Shown piece after piece: positions 13,034-21,709 of a stretch of DNA of 64,000 nucleotides. The stretch spans positions 2,917,821-2,981,820 of the forward strand of contig NC_022997.1 of the NCBI RefSeq assembly GCF_000503895.1, in the 5' to 3' direction. This DNA comes from Hyphomicrobium nitrativorans NL23. GTDB taxonomy: Bacteria; Pseudomonadota; Alphaproteobacteria; Rhizobiales; Hyphomicrobiaceae. Positions within the stretch are counted from its first letter, which is position 1; each line of letters begins with the position of its first letter. The translations under genes and the position numbers were made by a program. The notes beneath the pieces are model-generated. The model searched no databases, had not been told where the DNA came from, and saw nothing but the letters and a program-made list of their open reading frames with translations.

Positions 13034-14017
13034 ATGGACAGCATGACCCAGACCGCCCCGCCGATGCCGCGCTCGACGCTCAAGCTCGAAGCGATTCCCG
13101 ACCTCGTCGCGCGCCTGCGCGCAGGCGAACGTCGTGCGATTGCCGCCGCGGTGACGGAACTCGAAAAACTCTCGACGAGCGCGCCTCCGCTGCTCGAAGC
13201 GTTGCAGCCTCATCTGGGGAACGCGCTTGTCGTCGGATTCACGGGACCTCCGGGCGCGGGCAAATCGACGCTCGTCAACGCCGTCATCGCGCATGTGCGC
13301 TCTCAAGGCGGCACGGTTGGCGTCATCGCGGTCGATCCGTCGAGCCCCGTGTCGGGCGGTGCGATCCTCGGAGACCGCATCCGCATGACGGCAGCCCTCG
13401 ACGACGACGGCGTGTTCGTGCGTTCGCTTGCGAGCCGCGGCTATCTCGGCGGCCTTTCGCCGGCGGCTGTGCGCGTGATCGACGCGCTCGACGCCGCAGG
13501 CTTCGATCTCGTCCTGCTCGAAACCGTCGGCACGGGTCAGAACGAGATGGACGTTGCGGAAGTGGCGGACGTGCGCGTCGTCATCTCCGCGCCGGGCCTC
13601 GGCGACGACATTCAGGCCATGAAATCGGGCCTGCTCGAAATCGCGGACATCATGGTCGTCAACAAGGGCGACCGGGAAGGCGCGGAGCTGACGCTGCAGC
13701 AGCTTCTCGGCGCGCTGTCGATCCGTTCGCTCCGCTCGGCCGTGCCGGTGCTCAAGACCACCGCGACGACGGGCGACGGCGTGCCGGCGCTGGTGGAGAA
13801 GGTTCGCGAAGTCGGCCTGCAGGGCGCGGACGCCGGCCCTATGGCGCGACGTCGCCGCAGGGCGCGCTATCTCATCGCGCGGGCGGCCGCCGACGTCGTC
13901 GCGCGGCGCGTCAAGGAAGACAGCGGGCGCGAGATGGACGGGCTTGCGGACGAAGTTCTGTCCGGCCGCACGAGCCCGGACGCCGCGGCGCGGAAACTGC
14001 TCGCGCGCTCCGGCTGA
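13034..14017 (+). CDS. meaB: MeaB/ArgK-type P-loop GTPase
   Basis: G3E-family GTPase of 327 residues; relatives chaperone methylmalonyl-CoA mutase by gating adenosylcobalamin transfer. Walker A is GPPGAGKST (71-79), followed by DPSSPVSGGAILGDRIRM, the G3 motif ETVGTGQNE and the G4 motif NKGD. The C-terminal helices are arginine-rich (ARRRRRARYLIARAAADVVA). The start at 13034 is the first ATG of the conserved N-terminus; a second in-frame ATG lies three codons on. No mutase gene is in the window, so its partner is elsewhere or differs. Family assignment is firm; partner is inferred. Confidence 0.9.
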   Translation: MDSMTQTAPPMPRSTLKLEAIPDLVARLRAGERRAIAAAVTELEKLSTSAPPLLEALQPHLGNALVVGFTGPPGAGKSTLVNAVIAHVRSQGGTVGVIAVDPSSPVSGGAILGDRIRMTAALDDDGVFVRSLASRGYLGGLSPAAVRVIDALDAAGFDLVLLETVGTGQNEMDVAEVADVRVVISAPGLGDDIQAMKSGLLEIADIMVVNKGDREGAELTLQQLLGALSIRSLRSAVPVLKTTATTGDGVPALVEKVREVGLQGADAGPMARRRRRARYLIARAAADVVARRVKEDSGREMDGLADEVLSGRTSPDAAARKLLARSG

Positions 14018-14056
14018 AGCGCGGCATGGCCCCCTGCCGTTGCCAACAGCAGGCAA

Positions 14057-15655
14057 TCAGGATTGGACGTCCGGTTCGGCGCGAAAGCGGAGGCGGACTT
14101 CGCCCAGCTCTACCGTATCGCCGTCATTCAACTCGCGCGATTTGCACCGCGTCTTGTTGACGATCACGCCGTTCCCCGCGCCGAGATCGGTGATCGTGAA
14201 GCGCCGCGTTTTCGCGTCGTACCGCACGGCTGCATGCCGCCGAGAGATCGAATCGTTCGACAGGCAGATGTCGTTGTCCCGGTGCCGTCCGACGCGCACA
14301 TCGACCGAGCGTAGAGGATGGCGCGCAGCGTCGCCGTCGAGCGCTTCAAGCCAGCCATAGACAACGGGCCGCCGGTCCCCGTCGCGCTGGCGCGACGGTG
14401 CATTCGCGCGTGCCGGACGCGGCGCAGGCGTGGGAGGAGCCAGCGCAGGCGTTTGCCGTGTCGGGACACTCGCCGCCGCATCGTCTCCGACGTTGGCTGC
14501 AGCGCGCGGCTCAGCCTCGATCCACCAGCGCACGAACTGGAACACGTCTTTTCCAAAGAATACGCAGCCTGCGATGCCGAGGCCCGCGAACGCGCCCAAC
14601 GCAAGAAGAACAAGCCAGCTCCGGCCTTCGCTTTCGACGATCTCGGAATCGGGCGTGGGAGCGGGGACGACAACCGGCTCGGCGGTCTCGACGCGCGGCG
14701 AAGGGGCGTGTGCAGCGGCCGGCGGGATCGTCACCTGAGTTTCGGCGGACAAAGTCTTTTCGTCCGCAAGGATCGCGGTGAAGGCGATTTTGCGCGTGCC
14801 CGCCGGACCGTCGAGAGCAGCCGTCACCATGCCGCCGTTCTCGACGATGTCCGTGAGAAAGCGGCTGGTGACGATCTCTCTGGTGAAATCGTTCTTTGCG
14901 CCCGCGCCGCGTTTCACTTCCGCGGCGTAGCCGCCGGTGTCCTCGGCCAAACGTGCGAGCGCTTCGAACTTCGAGCGCTGGCGCGCGTCGTCGTAATATC
15001 CGAGCACATGGATGGTCACGCCCGCATCGCGCGCGGCCTCCACGACGCGGTCGTGGGTCGCCTCCGTATCGTCCGACGTGCCGTCGGCCAGGATCACCAG
15101 CGATTTGCGCGCGCCGGTTTCTTTGGCCAGGGCGGCCACCGCCTCGCGCACCGCCGCGTAGAGATGGGTGGGACCCGTAGCCGCACCGATCGCGATGAGC
15201 TGGCGCACGAACGCATCGCGCGAGACGCCCGAATCGGCAACTGCCGTCAGACCATCGGCGAACGTGTATGCGGTAAAGCGGCGCTGGCCGTCACGCCGGT
15301 CCGCGATATTCACGACCGCATCCGCCATCTGGCCGAGCGTGGCGCGCCGCGCCGACGGCAACGTCTGGATGAGATAGGCCGTGGTGGAGCCCTCGCGCTC
15401 CGCATCGAACGGCTCGAAACGCGCATCGAGATCGGCGCTCTCGCCCTCGATCCGTGCCGTTACGGCCTGGAATTCGGCAGGGCCGGTTGCGCGCAACTCG
15501 CACACAAGCGTGCGCGTTGCGTTGGCTTGCGTGGGGGGCCCGCATTCGGAAAGAAGCCGAACCTCGGACGCTTGCGCGCCAGCCGCACCAAAGAAGGCCA
15601 CGATTGCGAGGCCGACCGCTACAACAGCTTTGCGCTGCCTCGCCGGGCGCCACAT
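14057..15655 (-). CDS. Membrane vWA-FHA domain protein
   Basis: Protein of 532 residues with an N-terminal signal peptide (VVAVGLAIVAFFGAAGAQA), an extracytoplasmic vWA-like domain (roughly 100-280), one transmembrane helix (about 350-372, WLVLLALGAFAGLGIAGC) and a cytoplasmic FHA domain at the end (about 450-530, VGRHRDNDICLSNDSISRRHA). FHA domains bind phosphothreonine. The vWA metal site looks degenerate: the usual DxSxS is replaced by LIQTLPS, although LADGTSDD is present. The start at 15655 has GGAG 8 bases upstream; the longer start at 15679 has no binding site. It is divergent from a Ser/Thr kinase gene, which suggests a kinase-reader pair. Confidence 0.85.
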   Translation of the reverse strand: MWRPARQRKAVVAVGLAIVAFFGAAGAQASEVRLLSECGPPTQANATRTLVCELRATGPAEFQAVTARIEGESADLDARFEPFDAEREGSTTAYLIQTLPSARRATLGQMADAVVNIADRRDGQRRFTAYTFADGLTAVADSGVSRDAFVRQLIAIGAATGPTHLYAAVREAVAALAKETGARKSLVILADGTSDDTEATHDRVVEAARDAGVTIHVLGYYDDARQRSKFEALARLAEDTGGYAAEVKRGAGAKNDFTREIVTSRFLTDIVENGGMVTAALDGPAGTRKIAFTAILADEKTLSAETQVTIPPAAAHAPSPRVETAEPVVVPAPTPDSEIVESEGRSWLVLLALGAFAGLGIAGCVFFGKDVFQFVRWWIEAEPRAAANVGDDAAASVPTRQTPALAPPTPAPRPARANAPSRQRDGDRRPVVYGWLEALDGDAARHPLRSVDVRVGRHRDNDICLSNDSISRRHAAVRYDAKTRRFTITDLGAGNGVIVNKTRCKSRELNDGDTVELGEVRLRFRAEPDVQS

Positions 15656-15884
15656 GCTCGCGTCTCCAGGTATCGTCATAGGGATTGGATCGCCATCTTA
15701 CGCCGCCGGTCCGGTGCGTTCAACATCAGCCCCCGCCCGCTCGTGGCCGACATGCGATCTCCTCATCAGAGCCACCTTCATGTGCCGGATGCATGGGGCC
15801 AGGGCAACCCTTTCCGACATCATTGGAATGGGGCATTGTGACGGCGCGACAGCCAGGACGTCGCGCGAGGGGAGACGCCAATCC

Positions 15885-17450
15885 ATGGAGGGCGAAAACG
15901 ACGCGGTGCTGAAAGCCGGCACCCGCATCGACCAATACGTGATCAGGGGCGTTCTCGGCCGCGGCGGATTCGGCATCACCTATCGCATCGACGACGAGAT
16001 GCTCCACAAGGAATTCGCTCTCAAGGAGTTCTTCCCCGAGGATCTCGTGCGGCGCGAGAACGGCGGGCTCAAGTTCACCAGCCGCGCCAACGCCGAGGAA
16101 GACTACCGCTGGGCGCTCAAGAAATTCTTCGACGAAGCGCGCCTGCTGGCGCAGTTCAATCACCCGAACATCATCGGCGTACGGCGCGTGTTTCAGCAGA
16201 ACGACACCGCCTACATGGTGCTCGACCTGATCCAGGGGCGCACGCTGGAGACCTGGCTGCGGGGGCTCGACAGCCCGCCGACGCAAGACGAACTCGACCT
16301 CGTGGCCGCGCCGCTTCTCTCCGCTCTCGAACTCGTGCACCAGAACCGCACCTGGCATCTCGACATCTCGCCCGAAAACATCATGGTGCGCGGCGCCGAC
16401 GGTATGCCGATCCTTCTCGACTTCGGGGCGTCACGCTTCGAGATCAAGCAGCACTCTCAGCTCGTCTCCGCGCTGGTGTTCAAGAGCGGCTACTCGGCGC
16501 CCGAGCAATACGTCTCCACCGCTGACCGTTACGGGCCTTGGACCGACATCTACGCGTTCGGCGCGACGCTCTACCGCGCGGTTGCGGGCACGAGACCGTC
16601 GGAAGCGACAGCGCGCCAACTCGCGGACGATCTTGTTCCCGCAATCGACGCCGGCGCGGGGCGCTATCGCGCGCGTTTCCTCGAAGCCATCGACGACGCG
16701 CTGCGCCTGTCTCCCGGCGACCGGCCGCAGTCGGTTGCCGAATGGCGATCCAAGCTGCTCGCGGGGAGCGCCCTGGCGGACGATGGCGAGATCGAGGATG
16801 CGGCGGAGACGACCGTGAGGGTCCATGCCGCCGAGAATGCCGAGGCACAGCCCTCCGGCGCGGAAGCGCGACTCGCTCTTTACGCGCGCCTCGTGCGCAC
16901 GCGTCTTGCCGAGCTTCCACAGCATCCCTGGGTCGCCAAAGTCAGAAGCCTACCGTGGTCTGACTGGGTGTCGCGCATTCCGCATATCGAGAAAGTGCGC
17001 GCCTTGCCCCCCCGCATCCTGGCAGCGTCCGCCGCGGGTGTCGCCGCGCTGCTGCTGGCGCTCGGCGTGTTGGTCTTCAGCGGCCAGTCGGGCCCGTTCG
17101 CGCGGTGCGGCGGGCTCTTCTCGGGCGCGGATTGCTGGGGCGCCGTCGTCGACAGCGGCGGCAACATCTTCGCGCGCGTGCAGGAGCGCAGCCGGGAAAC
17201 GGCGGAAGCGGCCGCGCTCAAATCCTGCAACGAAAAACTCGGGCGCGCGGAATGCCACGTCATCGCGCGGATCACGAAAGACCAGTGCTGGTCGCTCGCG
17301 GAAGTCTCCACCGATCCGGCGCGCTGGAAGGCGGCGACGGGGCCCTCCATCGAGCGAGCGGAAACGGATGCCCGCTGGGCCTGCGAGCGGGCGTTCGGTG
17401 TGTGCCACGTTGCGCTCACCTTCTGCGCCGACGGAACGCGCGGGCATTGA
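15885..17450 (+). CDS. Membrane Ser/Thr protein kinase with DUF4189-like C-terminus
   Basis: 521 residues. The kinase domain spans about 12-295: Gly loop LGRGGFGITY (24-33), lysine in FALKEFF (K47), helix-C glutamate (E84), catalytic loop HLDISPEN (158-165), DFG (179-181) and APE (205-207). The catalytic aspartate is kept but the usual HRD arginine is leucine, so it is a non-RD kinase. A transmembrane helix lies at about 377-399. Outside it is a Cys-containing domain starting WGAVVDSGGNIFA that resembles DUF4189. AGGGGAG-like sequence precedes the ATG. The divergent FHA protein 229 bases away is a plausible substrate. Confidence 0.87.
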   Translation: MEGENDAVLKAGTRIDQYVIRGVLGRGGFGITYRIDDEMLHKEFALKEFFPEDLVRRENGGLKFTSRANAEEDYRWALKKFFDEARLLAQFNHPNIIGVRRVFQQNDTAYMVLDLIQGRTLETWLRGLDSPPTQDELDLVAAPLLSALELVHQNRTWHLDISPENIMVRGADGMPILLDFGASRFEIKQHSQLVSALVFKSGYSAPEQYVSTADRYGPWTDIYAFGATLYRAVAGTRPSEATARQLADDLVPAIDAGAGRYRARFLEAIDDALRLSPGDRPQSVAEWRSKLLAGSALADDGEIEDAAETTVRVHAAENAEAQPSGAEARLALYARLVRTRLAELPQHPWVAKVRSLPWSDWVSRIPHIEKVRALPPRILAASAAGVAALLLALGVLVFSGQSGPFARCGGLFSGADCWGAVVDSGGNIFARVQERSRETAEAAALKSCNEKLGRAECHVIARITKDQCWSLAEVSTDPARWKAATGPSIERAETDARWACERAFGVCHVALTFCADGTRGH

Positions 17451-17474
17451 CGGCGCGGCCAGCTTGGTCTTTCG

Positions 17475-19163
17475 CTACCGCTCTTCTCGAAAGCGGTTGG
17501 TGATCGGATACCGCCGGTCGCGGCCGAAATTGCGCGACGAGATCTTCACGCCGGGCGCGGCCTGGCGGCGCTTGTACTCCGCGAGATAGAGCAGACGCTC
17601 CACCTTGCGCACGACATCCGGATCGTGGCCGCGCGCGATGACGCCGGCAACCGGCAGCTCGTGCTCGACCAACGACACGAGAATGTCGTCCAGCACGTCA
17701 TACGGCGGCAGGCTGTCCTGGTCGGTCTGGTTCTCGCGCAGCTCGGCCGTCGGCACGCGCGTGATGATGCTTTCGGGGATCGCCTCGCCCGCCGGGCCGA
17801 AGCCGCCCTTCGGAACATGCGCGTTGCGCCAGCGCGACAACCGATAAACCTCCAGCTTGTAGAGATCCTTTACGGGATTGAACCCGCCATTCATGTCGCC
17901 ATAGAGCGTGGCGTAGCCGACGCTCATTTCGCTCTTGTTACCCGTCGTCACCACCATGGCGCCGAACTTGTTGGAGATCGCCATCACGATGACCCCGCGT
18001 GCGCGGCTCTGGATGTTCTCTTCCGTCAAGTCGGCCGCATGGTTCCTGAACATGCCTTCGAGGGCGGCCGTGAAGCCGTCCACGGCGGGCGCGATCGGCA
18101 CCGTGTCGAGACGGATGCCCAGCGCCTCCGCGCAGGCTTTTGCATCGGCGATGCTCTGATCCGACGTGTAGCGATAGGGCATCATGATCGCGTGGACACG
18201 ATCGGCTCCCAGCGCATCGACGGACATGGCGGCCACGAGCGCGCTGTCGATGCCGCCGGAGAGGCCCAGCACGACACCCGGGAAGCCATTCTTGTTGACG
18301 TAATCGCGCAGGCCCAGCACGCAGGCCTGATAAGCGGCGCCATCGCCTTCGGACTCCGTATGGACGGGGGCCTGCGCGCACGTCCAGCCATCGGGGCCGC
18401 GTGTCCACTCCGTGATGGCGACGTGCTCCTCCCAGGCGGGCAGCTGGCAGGCAAGGCTGCGGTCGCTGTTCAGGACGAACGAGGCCCCATCGAACACCAA
18501 CTCGTCCTGTCCGCCGATCTGATTGACGTACGCGAGCGGCAACCCGCTTTCGGTCACGCGCGCAACCGCGATGTTCATACGCACATCCGGCTTCTTCCAA
18601 TCGAAGGGCGAGCCGTTGGGCACGAGCAGGATTTCGGCGCCGCATTCGGTGAGGCACTCCGTGACCTCGTCGTTCCAGATATCCTCGCAGATCGGCACGC
18701 CGAGGCGCACGCCTCGGAAGCCGATGGGGCTCGGCAGGCTGCCGGGGCGAAACACCCGCTTCTCGTCGAACACGCCGTAGTTCGGCAGATCGACCTTATG
18801 GCGCACGGCAGCGACGGTACCGCCATCGAGCAGCAGCACCGCGTTGTAGATGGCGTCACCCTCGGGCCAGACCGTGCCGACCAGCACGGCGGGGCCAGGC
18901 CCGAGACGGGCCGCCAGCGCCTCGGCACGCGCACGCGCGGCGGCATGGAACGCGGGCTTCAGCACCAGGTCTTCCGGCGGATAGCCGGTCAGAAACAACT
19001 CCGGAAAGACGACGAGATCCACGCCCTCGGCGGCGGCGATGGCCCGCGCATCGAGAAGCTTCTTTTCGTTGCCGTCCAGGTCGCCCACGGTGGGGTTCAA
19101 CTGGGCCAGCGCGATTTTCAGTGAGGTCGGCTCGGCTTGAGCCTCGGATGCGGTGCTGCTCAT
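17475..19163 (-). CDS. nadE: Glutamine-dependent NAD+ synthetase
   Basis: Final step of NAD biosynthesis: amidation of deamido-NAD+ using ATP and glutamine. 562 residues in two domains. The N-terminal nitrilase-type glutaminase has the triad E55 (FPELFLTGYP), K123 (RHKVDLPNYGVFDEKR) and C159 (GVPICEDIW). The C-terminal synthetase has the ATP-binding SGGIDSA (302-308) and GNKSEMSVGYATLYGDMNGG. The length and order match the two-domain enzymes. It converges with the kinase gene, 24 bases apart. Confidence 0.96.
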   Translation of the reverse strand: MSSTASEAQAEPTSLKIALAQLNPTVGDLDGNEKKLLDARAIAAAEGVDLVVFPELFLTGYPPEDLVLKPAFHAAARARAEALAARLGPGPAVLVGTVWPEGDAIYNAVLLLDGGTVAAVRHKVDLPNYGVFDEKRVFRPGSLPSPIGFRGVRLGVPICEDIWNDEVTECLTECGAEILLVPNGSPFDWKKPDVRMNIAVARVTESGLPLAYVNQIGGQDELVFDGASFVLNSDRSLACQLPAWEEHVAITEWTRGPDGWTCAQAPVHTESEGDGAAYQACVLGLRDYVNKNGFPGVVLGLSGGIDSALVAAMSVDALGADRVHAIMMPYRYTSDQSIADAKACAEALGIRLDTVPIAPAVDGFTAALEGMFRNHAADLTEENIQSRARGVIVMAISNKFGAMVVTTGNKSEMSVGYATLYGDMNGGFNPVKDLYKLEVYRLSRWRNAHVPKGGFGPAGEAIPESIITRVPTAELRENQTDQDSLPPYDVLDDILVSLVEHELPVAGVIARGHDPDVVRKVERLLYLAEYKRRQAAPGVKISSRNFGRDRRYPITNRFREER

Positions 19164-19327
19164 GCAGGAGATTTAGGGCGCGGACGGGCGGCGGTCCAGC
19201 GACAACGGCGGCGCAGGACGCGCGGCCCGTCTGCATGGCCGTCATCCGCTAGCGGCGTATCGGCCCGCGCGCGAACGCGCTAGGGTCTCTCGCGCCGTCT
19301 TTTTCCCCCTTTTGAATCCAGCCCCTC

Positions 19328-20275
19328 ATGATCGCGATCCTCTCCCTCGTGCTCCCCGTATTCGCGCTGATCGCGAGCGGCTACCTCGTCCGGCGCATCG
19401 GCGTCATCGGGCGCCCCGCCGTGTCGGAACTCAACCGCGTCGTGGTTTACCTCGCGCTGCCCGCGCTTCTGTTCGACGTGATGGCGCACGCTGAACCTGG
19501 GGAACTCGCGCAGCCGGGGTTCATCGCGGCATTCGGACTTGCCTGCGGCATCGTCTTTTACGGCACGCTCGGGCTCAGTCTCCTCGCCGGGCGGCCGCTC
19601 GCCGAAGCCAGCCTGGACGGGCTCAACGGTTCGTACGCCAATACGGCCTACATGGGCTTTCCCGTGTTGCTGATGCTGTTCGGATCCGACAGTCTCGTGC
19701 CGGTGACGATCGCGTCCATCCTCACGGTGTGCGTGCTGTTCGCGTCGGCCATCGTGCTGATCGAGATCGGGATCAACAGCGAGCGCCATCCGTTGAGGCT
19801 CGCGGGGAAAGTCACGCGCTCGCTGATCCGCAATCCGCTGTTGATCGCACCCGTTGCCGGGTTGCTCTACGGACAAACGGGGCTGGGGCTTCCTGTCGCC
19901 GCCGAAAGCTTCCTCAAGCTCCTGGGTGGCGCTGCCAGCCCGCTGGCGCTCGTGGTGATCGGCCTCTTTCTCGCGGAGCCGCGTCCGGTCGGCGCTCGCG
20001 AGGTCCGCGCCTCCGCCGGGCTCGCGCTCACGAAACTTGCGGTGCAGCCGGTGCTGACGTGGGGGCTCGCGATCCTGATGGGCGTTCCGCCGCAGCTTGC
20101 CGCAATGGCTGTGCTTCTCGCGGCCATGCCGACGGGGACGGGGCCCTTCATGCTGGCCGAGTTCTACAAGCTTCCCGCCGTCGTCACGTCGGCGGTGATC
20201 CTTGTCTCCACGCTCGCCGCGCTCGTCACGCTGCCGCTGCTCATGCTTGCGCTCGGTGCCGGGCCGCAACCTTAA
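19328..20275 (+). CDS. AEC-family (auxin efflux carrier-like) membrane transporter
   Basis: 315-residue inner-membrane protein with about ten hydrophobic segments in two halves. Diagnostic text includes ELNRVVVYLALPALLF near residue 40, GSYANTAYMGFPVLLMLFG (about 99-117) and the second-half LVVIGLFLA and AAMPTGTGPFMLAEFY. Bacterial members export small organic acids such as malate or malonate, but the substrate cannot be read here. It starts at an ATG 54 bases after the end of the nadE upstream region and is transcribed toward the pyrophosphatase gene. Confidence 0.88.
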   Translation: MIAILSLVLPVFALIASGYLVRRIGVIGRPAVSELNRVVVYLALPALLFDVMAHAEPGELAQPGFIAAFGLACGIVFYGTLGLSLLAGRPLAEASLDGLNGSYANTAYMGFPVLLMLFGSDSLVPVTIASILTVCVLFASAIVLIEIGINSERHPLRLAGKVTRSLIRNPLLIAPVAGLLYGQTGLGLPVAAESFLKLLGGAASPLALVVIGLFLAEPRPVGAREVRASAGLALTKLAVQPVLTWGLAILMGVPPQLAAMAVLLAAMPTGTGPFMLAEFYKLPAVVTSAVILVSTLAALVTLPLLMLALGAGPQP

Positions 20276-20385
20276 CGGCCGAGACCCATACATTCCGCGC
20301 ATTCGGGATTATTCTAAAGAACACACCTGCGCGGCACCGCGGCCCCTTGTGCCATCCGGCGCCATGGGGCACTGGTGAGCCAAAC

Positions 20386-20430
20386 CTAGAGCGTTTCCGA
20401 TCCGATGAAATCGGATCGGAAACGCTCTAG
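20386..20430. repeat. 45-bp perfect palindromic element
   Basis: Two 21-base arms are exact reverse complements around a GAA loop. The outer ends are CTAGAGCG and CGCTCTAG and the inner stem has the GATCCGAT/ATCGGATC type core. It is the form of small intergenic palindrome repeated in many Hyphomicrobiales genomes. There is no T-run on either side, so it is not a standard terminator. Confidence 0.85.
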
Positions 20431-20440
20431 AACTTTGATG

Positions 20441-20545
20441 AGACCGATAATTCACGCTTCGGACTTTCTCTGCGCTGCCGATTCACGCCGCGCCGGGTAG
20501 GCGGCGCGGCGATCGGAGCGACTAGGTCCGAAGCGATCATGGTCT
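20441..20545. repeat. Dispersed hairpin element, copy A (long form)
   Basis: Arms AGACCGATAATTCACGCTTC (from 20441) and GTCCGAAGCGATCATGGTCT (20526-20545) pair imperfectly. A nested GC hairpin (CGCCGCGCC/GGCGCGGCG) fills the loop. The outer arms are shared with the shorter element at 21590-21642, so this is a repeat family. It lies directly upstream of ppa. Confidence 0.7.
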
Positions 20546-20563
20546 AGACTGGAAAGCACCCTC

Positions 20564-21091
20564 ATGCGCCTCGATGCCATTGCAATCGGAGACAATCCGC
20601 CTCACGACGTCAACGTCGTCGTCGAGGTGCCCGTGGGCGGCGAGCCCATCAAATACGAGATGGACAAAGCGTCCGGCACGCTGTTCGTCGACCGCTTCCT
20701 CTATACGCCGATGCGCTATCCAGGGAATTACGGGTTCGTGCCGCACACGCTGTCCGAGGACGGCGACCCGATCGACGTGCTCGTGTGCAATACGCGTGCA
20801 ATCGTGCCGGGTGCCGTGCTCAATTGCCGCCCCGTCGGCGTGCTCGTCATGGAGGACGAGGGGGGCGGAGACGAGAAGATCATCGCGGTCCCTTCCGCAC
20901 GCCTGACGAAGCGCTACGAAAAGGTCCGGAACTATTCGGACCTCCCCGAGATCACAATCCAGCAGGTCGACCACTTCTTCTCGCACTACAAGGATCTCGA
21001 ACCCGGAAAGTGGGCGAAGATCCACCATTGGGGCGACGCCGCGGAGGCCCAGCGCCTCATCACGGAAGCCATCGCACGCGCTAAAGGCTGA
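20564..21091 (+). CDS. ppa: Inorganic pyrophosphatase (family I)
   Basis: Cytosolic enzyme hydrolysing pyrophosphate to phosphate, 175 residues, the usual prokaryotic family I length. The active site is visible: [34 protein letters not shown], then the metal-binding signature DGDPIDVLV and [15 protein letters not shown]. The C-terminal [13 protein letters not shown] is also typical. A bidirectional terminator follows. Confidence 0.97.
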   Translation: MRLDAIAIGDNPPHDVNVVVEVPVGGEPIKYEMDKASGTLFVDRFLYTPMRYPGNYGFVPHTLSEDGDPIDVLVCNTRAIVPGAVLNCRPVGVLVMEDEGGGDEKIIAVPSARLTKRYEKVRNYSDLPEITIQQVDHFFSHYKDLEPGKWAKIHHWGDAAEAQRLITEAIARAKG

Positions 21092-21125
21092 ACGTCGCAA
21101 CGCGCATTTCCGGGCGACGAAAGCA

Positions 21126-21164
21126 AAAAAGGGGCTGGGAGACACCGTCTCCCGCCCCTTTTTC
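21126..21164. terminator. Bidirectional rho-independent terminator
   Basis: A long stem (GGGGC, one bulged T, GGGAGAC / GTCTCCC, GCCCC) with an ACC loop is flanked by A-run and T-run on both strands. It separates the convergent ppa and small hypothetical gene. Confidence 0.85.
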
Positions 21165-21201
21165 GCGTCCCGCGTTGGTGAACTTGTTGCGCCGTACGAC
21201 G

Positions 21202-21552
21202 TCAGTCGATCTTCTCAGCGACAGACGTGCTTGTCGGCGTGGTCGCCGTCTCGTCGTAGGCCGTTTTGACGTAGGCGTCGCCGGTCCGCGTGATTTTGGT
21301 TGTCCACCCGGTGTCCCAAGTGATGACGGCGGAGTGATCTTCCTCGGCCCACGTCCCGCTCATACCCTCGCCACCGAGTGTCGCCTCGGCCGTGCCTGAC
21401 GGCAAAAGCGCGATGTTGAAGGGCTTCCCGTGCGAATCCGTGACCTCCCAAGTTCCGGTGAATTCGCTCTCGGCAGGGTTGTCTCCCGCGGGCACGACCA
21501 TTGCGAGAAAATTGGAGAGCATGGTGCTCCCCTGTCTGCTCAGGTTTCCCAT
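21202..21552 (-). CDS. Small hypothetical protein
   Basis: 116 residues; I do not recognise the family. The start at 21552 (MGNLSRQGSTMLSNFL) has AGGAGG 6 bases upstream; an upstream extension would only translate the hairpin repeat at 21590-21642. A second in-frame ATG exists at MLSNFLAMVV. The body is beta-rich with a repeated Trp/Thr pattern: GTWEVTDSHGKPFNIALLPSG, SGTWAEEDHSAVITWDTGW and TRTGDAYVKTAY. This resembles small lipocalin-like or plastid-type beta-barrel folds, but that is a guess. It faces ppa across a shared terminator. Confidence 0.7.
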   Translation of the reverse strand: MGNLSRQGSTMLSNFLAMVVPAGDNPAESEFTGTWEVTDSHGKPFNIALLPSGTAEATLGGEGMSGTWAEEDHSAVITWDTGWTTKITRTGDAYVKTAYDETATTPTSTSVAEKID

Positions 21553-21589
21553 TGGGTCCTCCTCTCGTCGGAGGCCGCCGGCGAATAGT

Positions 21590-21642
21590 GAGACCGATGA
21601 TCCGCGCATCAGGCCGATAAGGCCTGAAGCGATCATGGTCTC
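21590..21642. repeat. Dispersed hairpin element, copy B (short form)
   Basis: Arms 21590-21615 and 21621-21642 pair with loop GATAA. The outer sequence (GAGACCGATGATC ... GCGATCATGGTCTC) matches copy A at 20441-20545. It lies between the small hypothetical gene and the DAHP synthase gene. Confidence 0.75.
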
Positions 21643-21709
21643 GGGCGCACGGCCGCTCACTCAGAGGAGAAACGCCTCAGGCATAGCCCGGTTCCCGCAT
21701 GCTTGTCGG

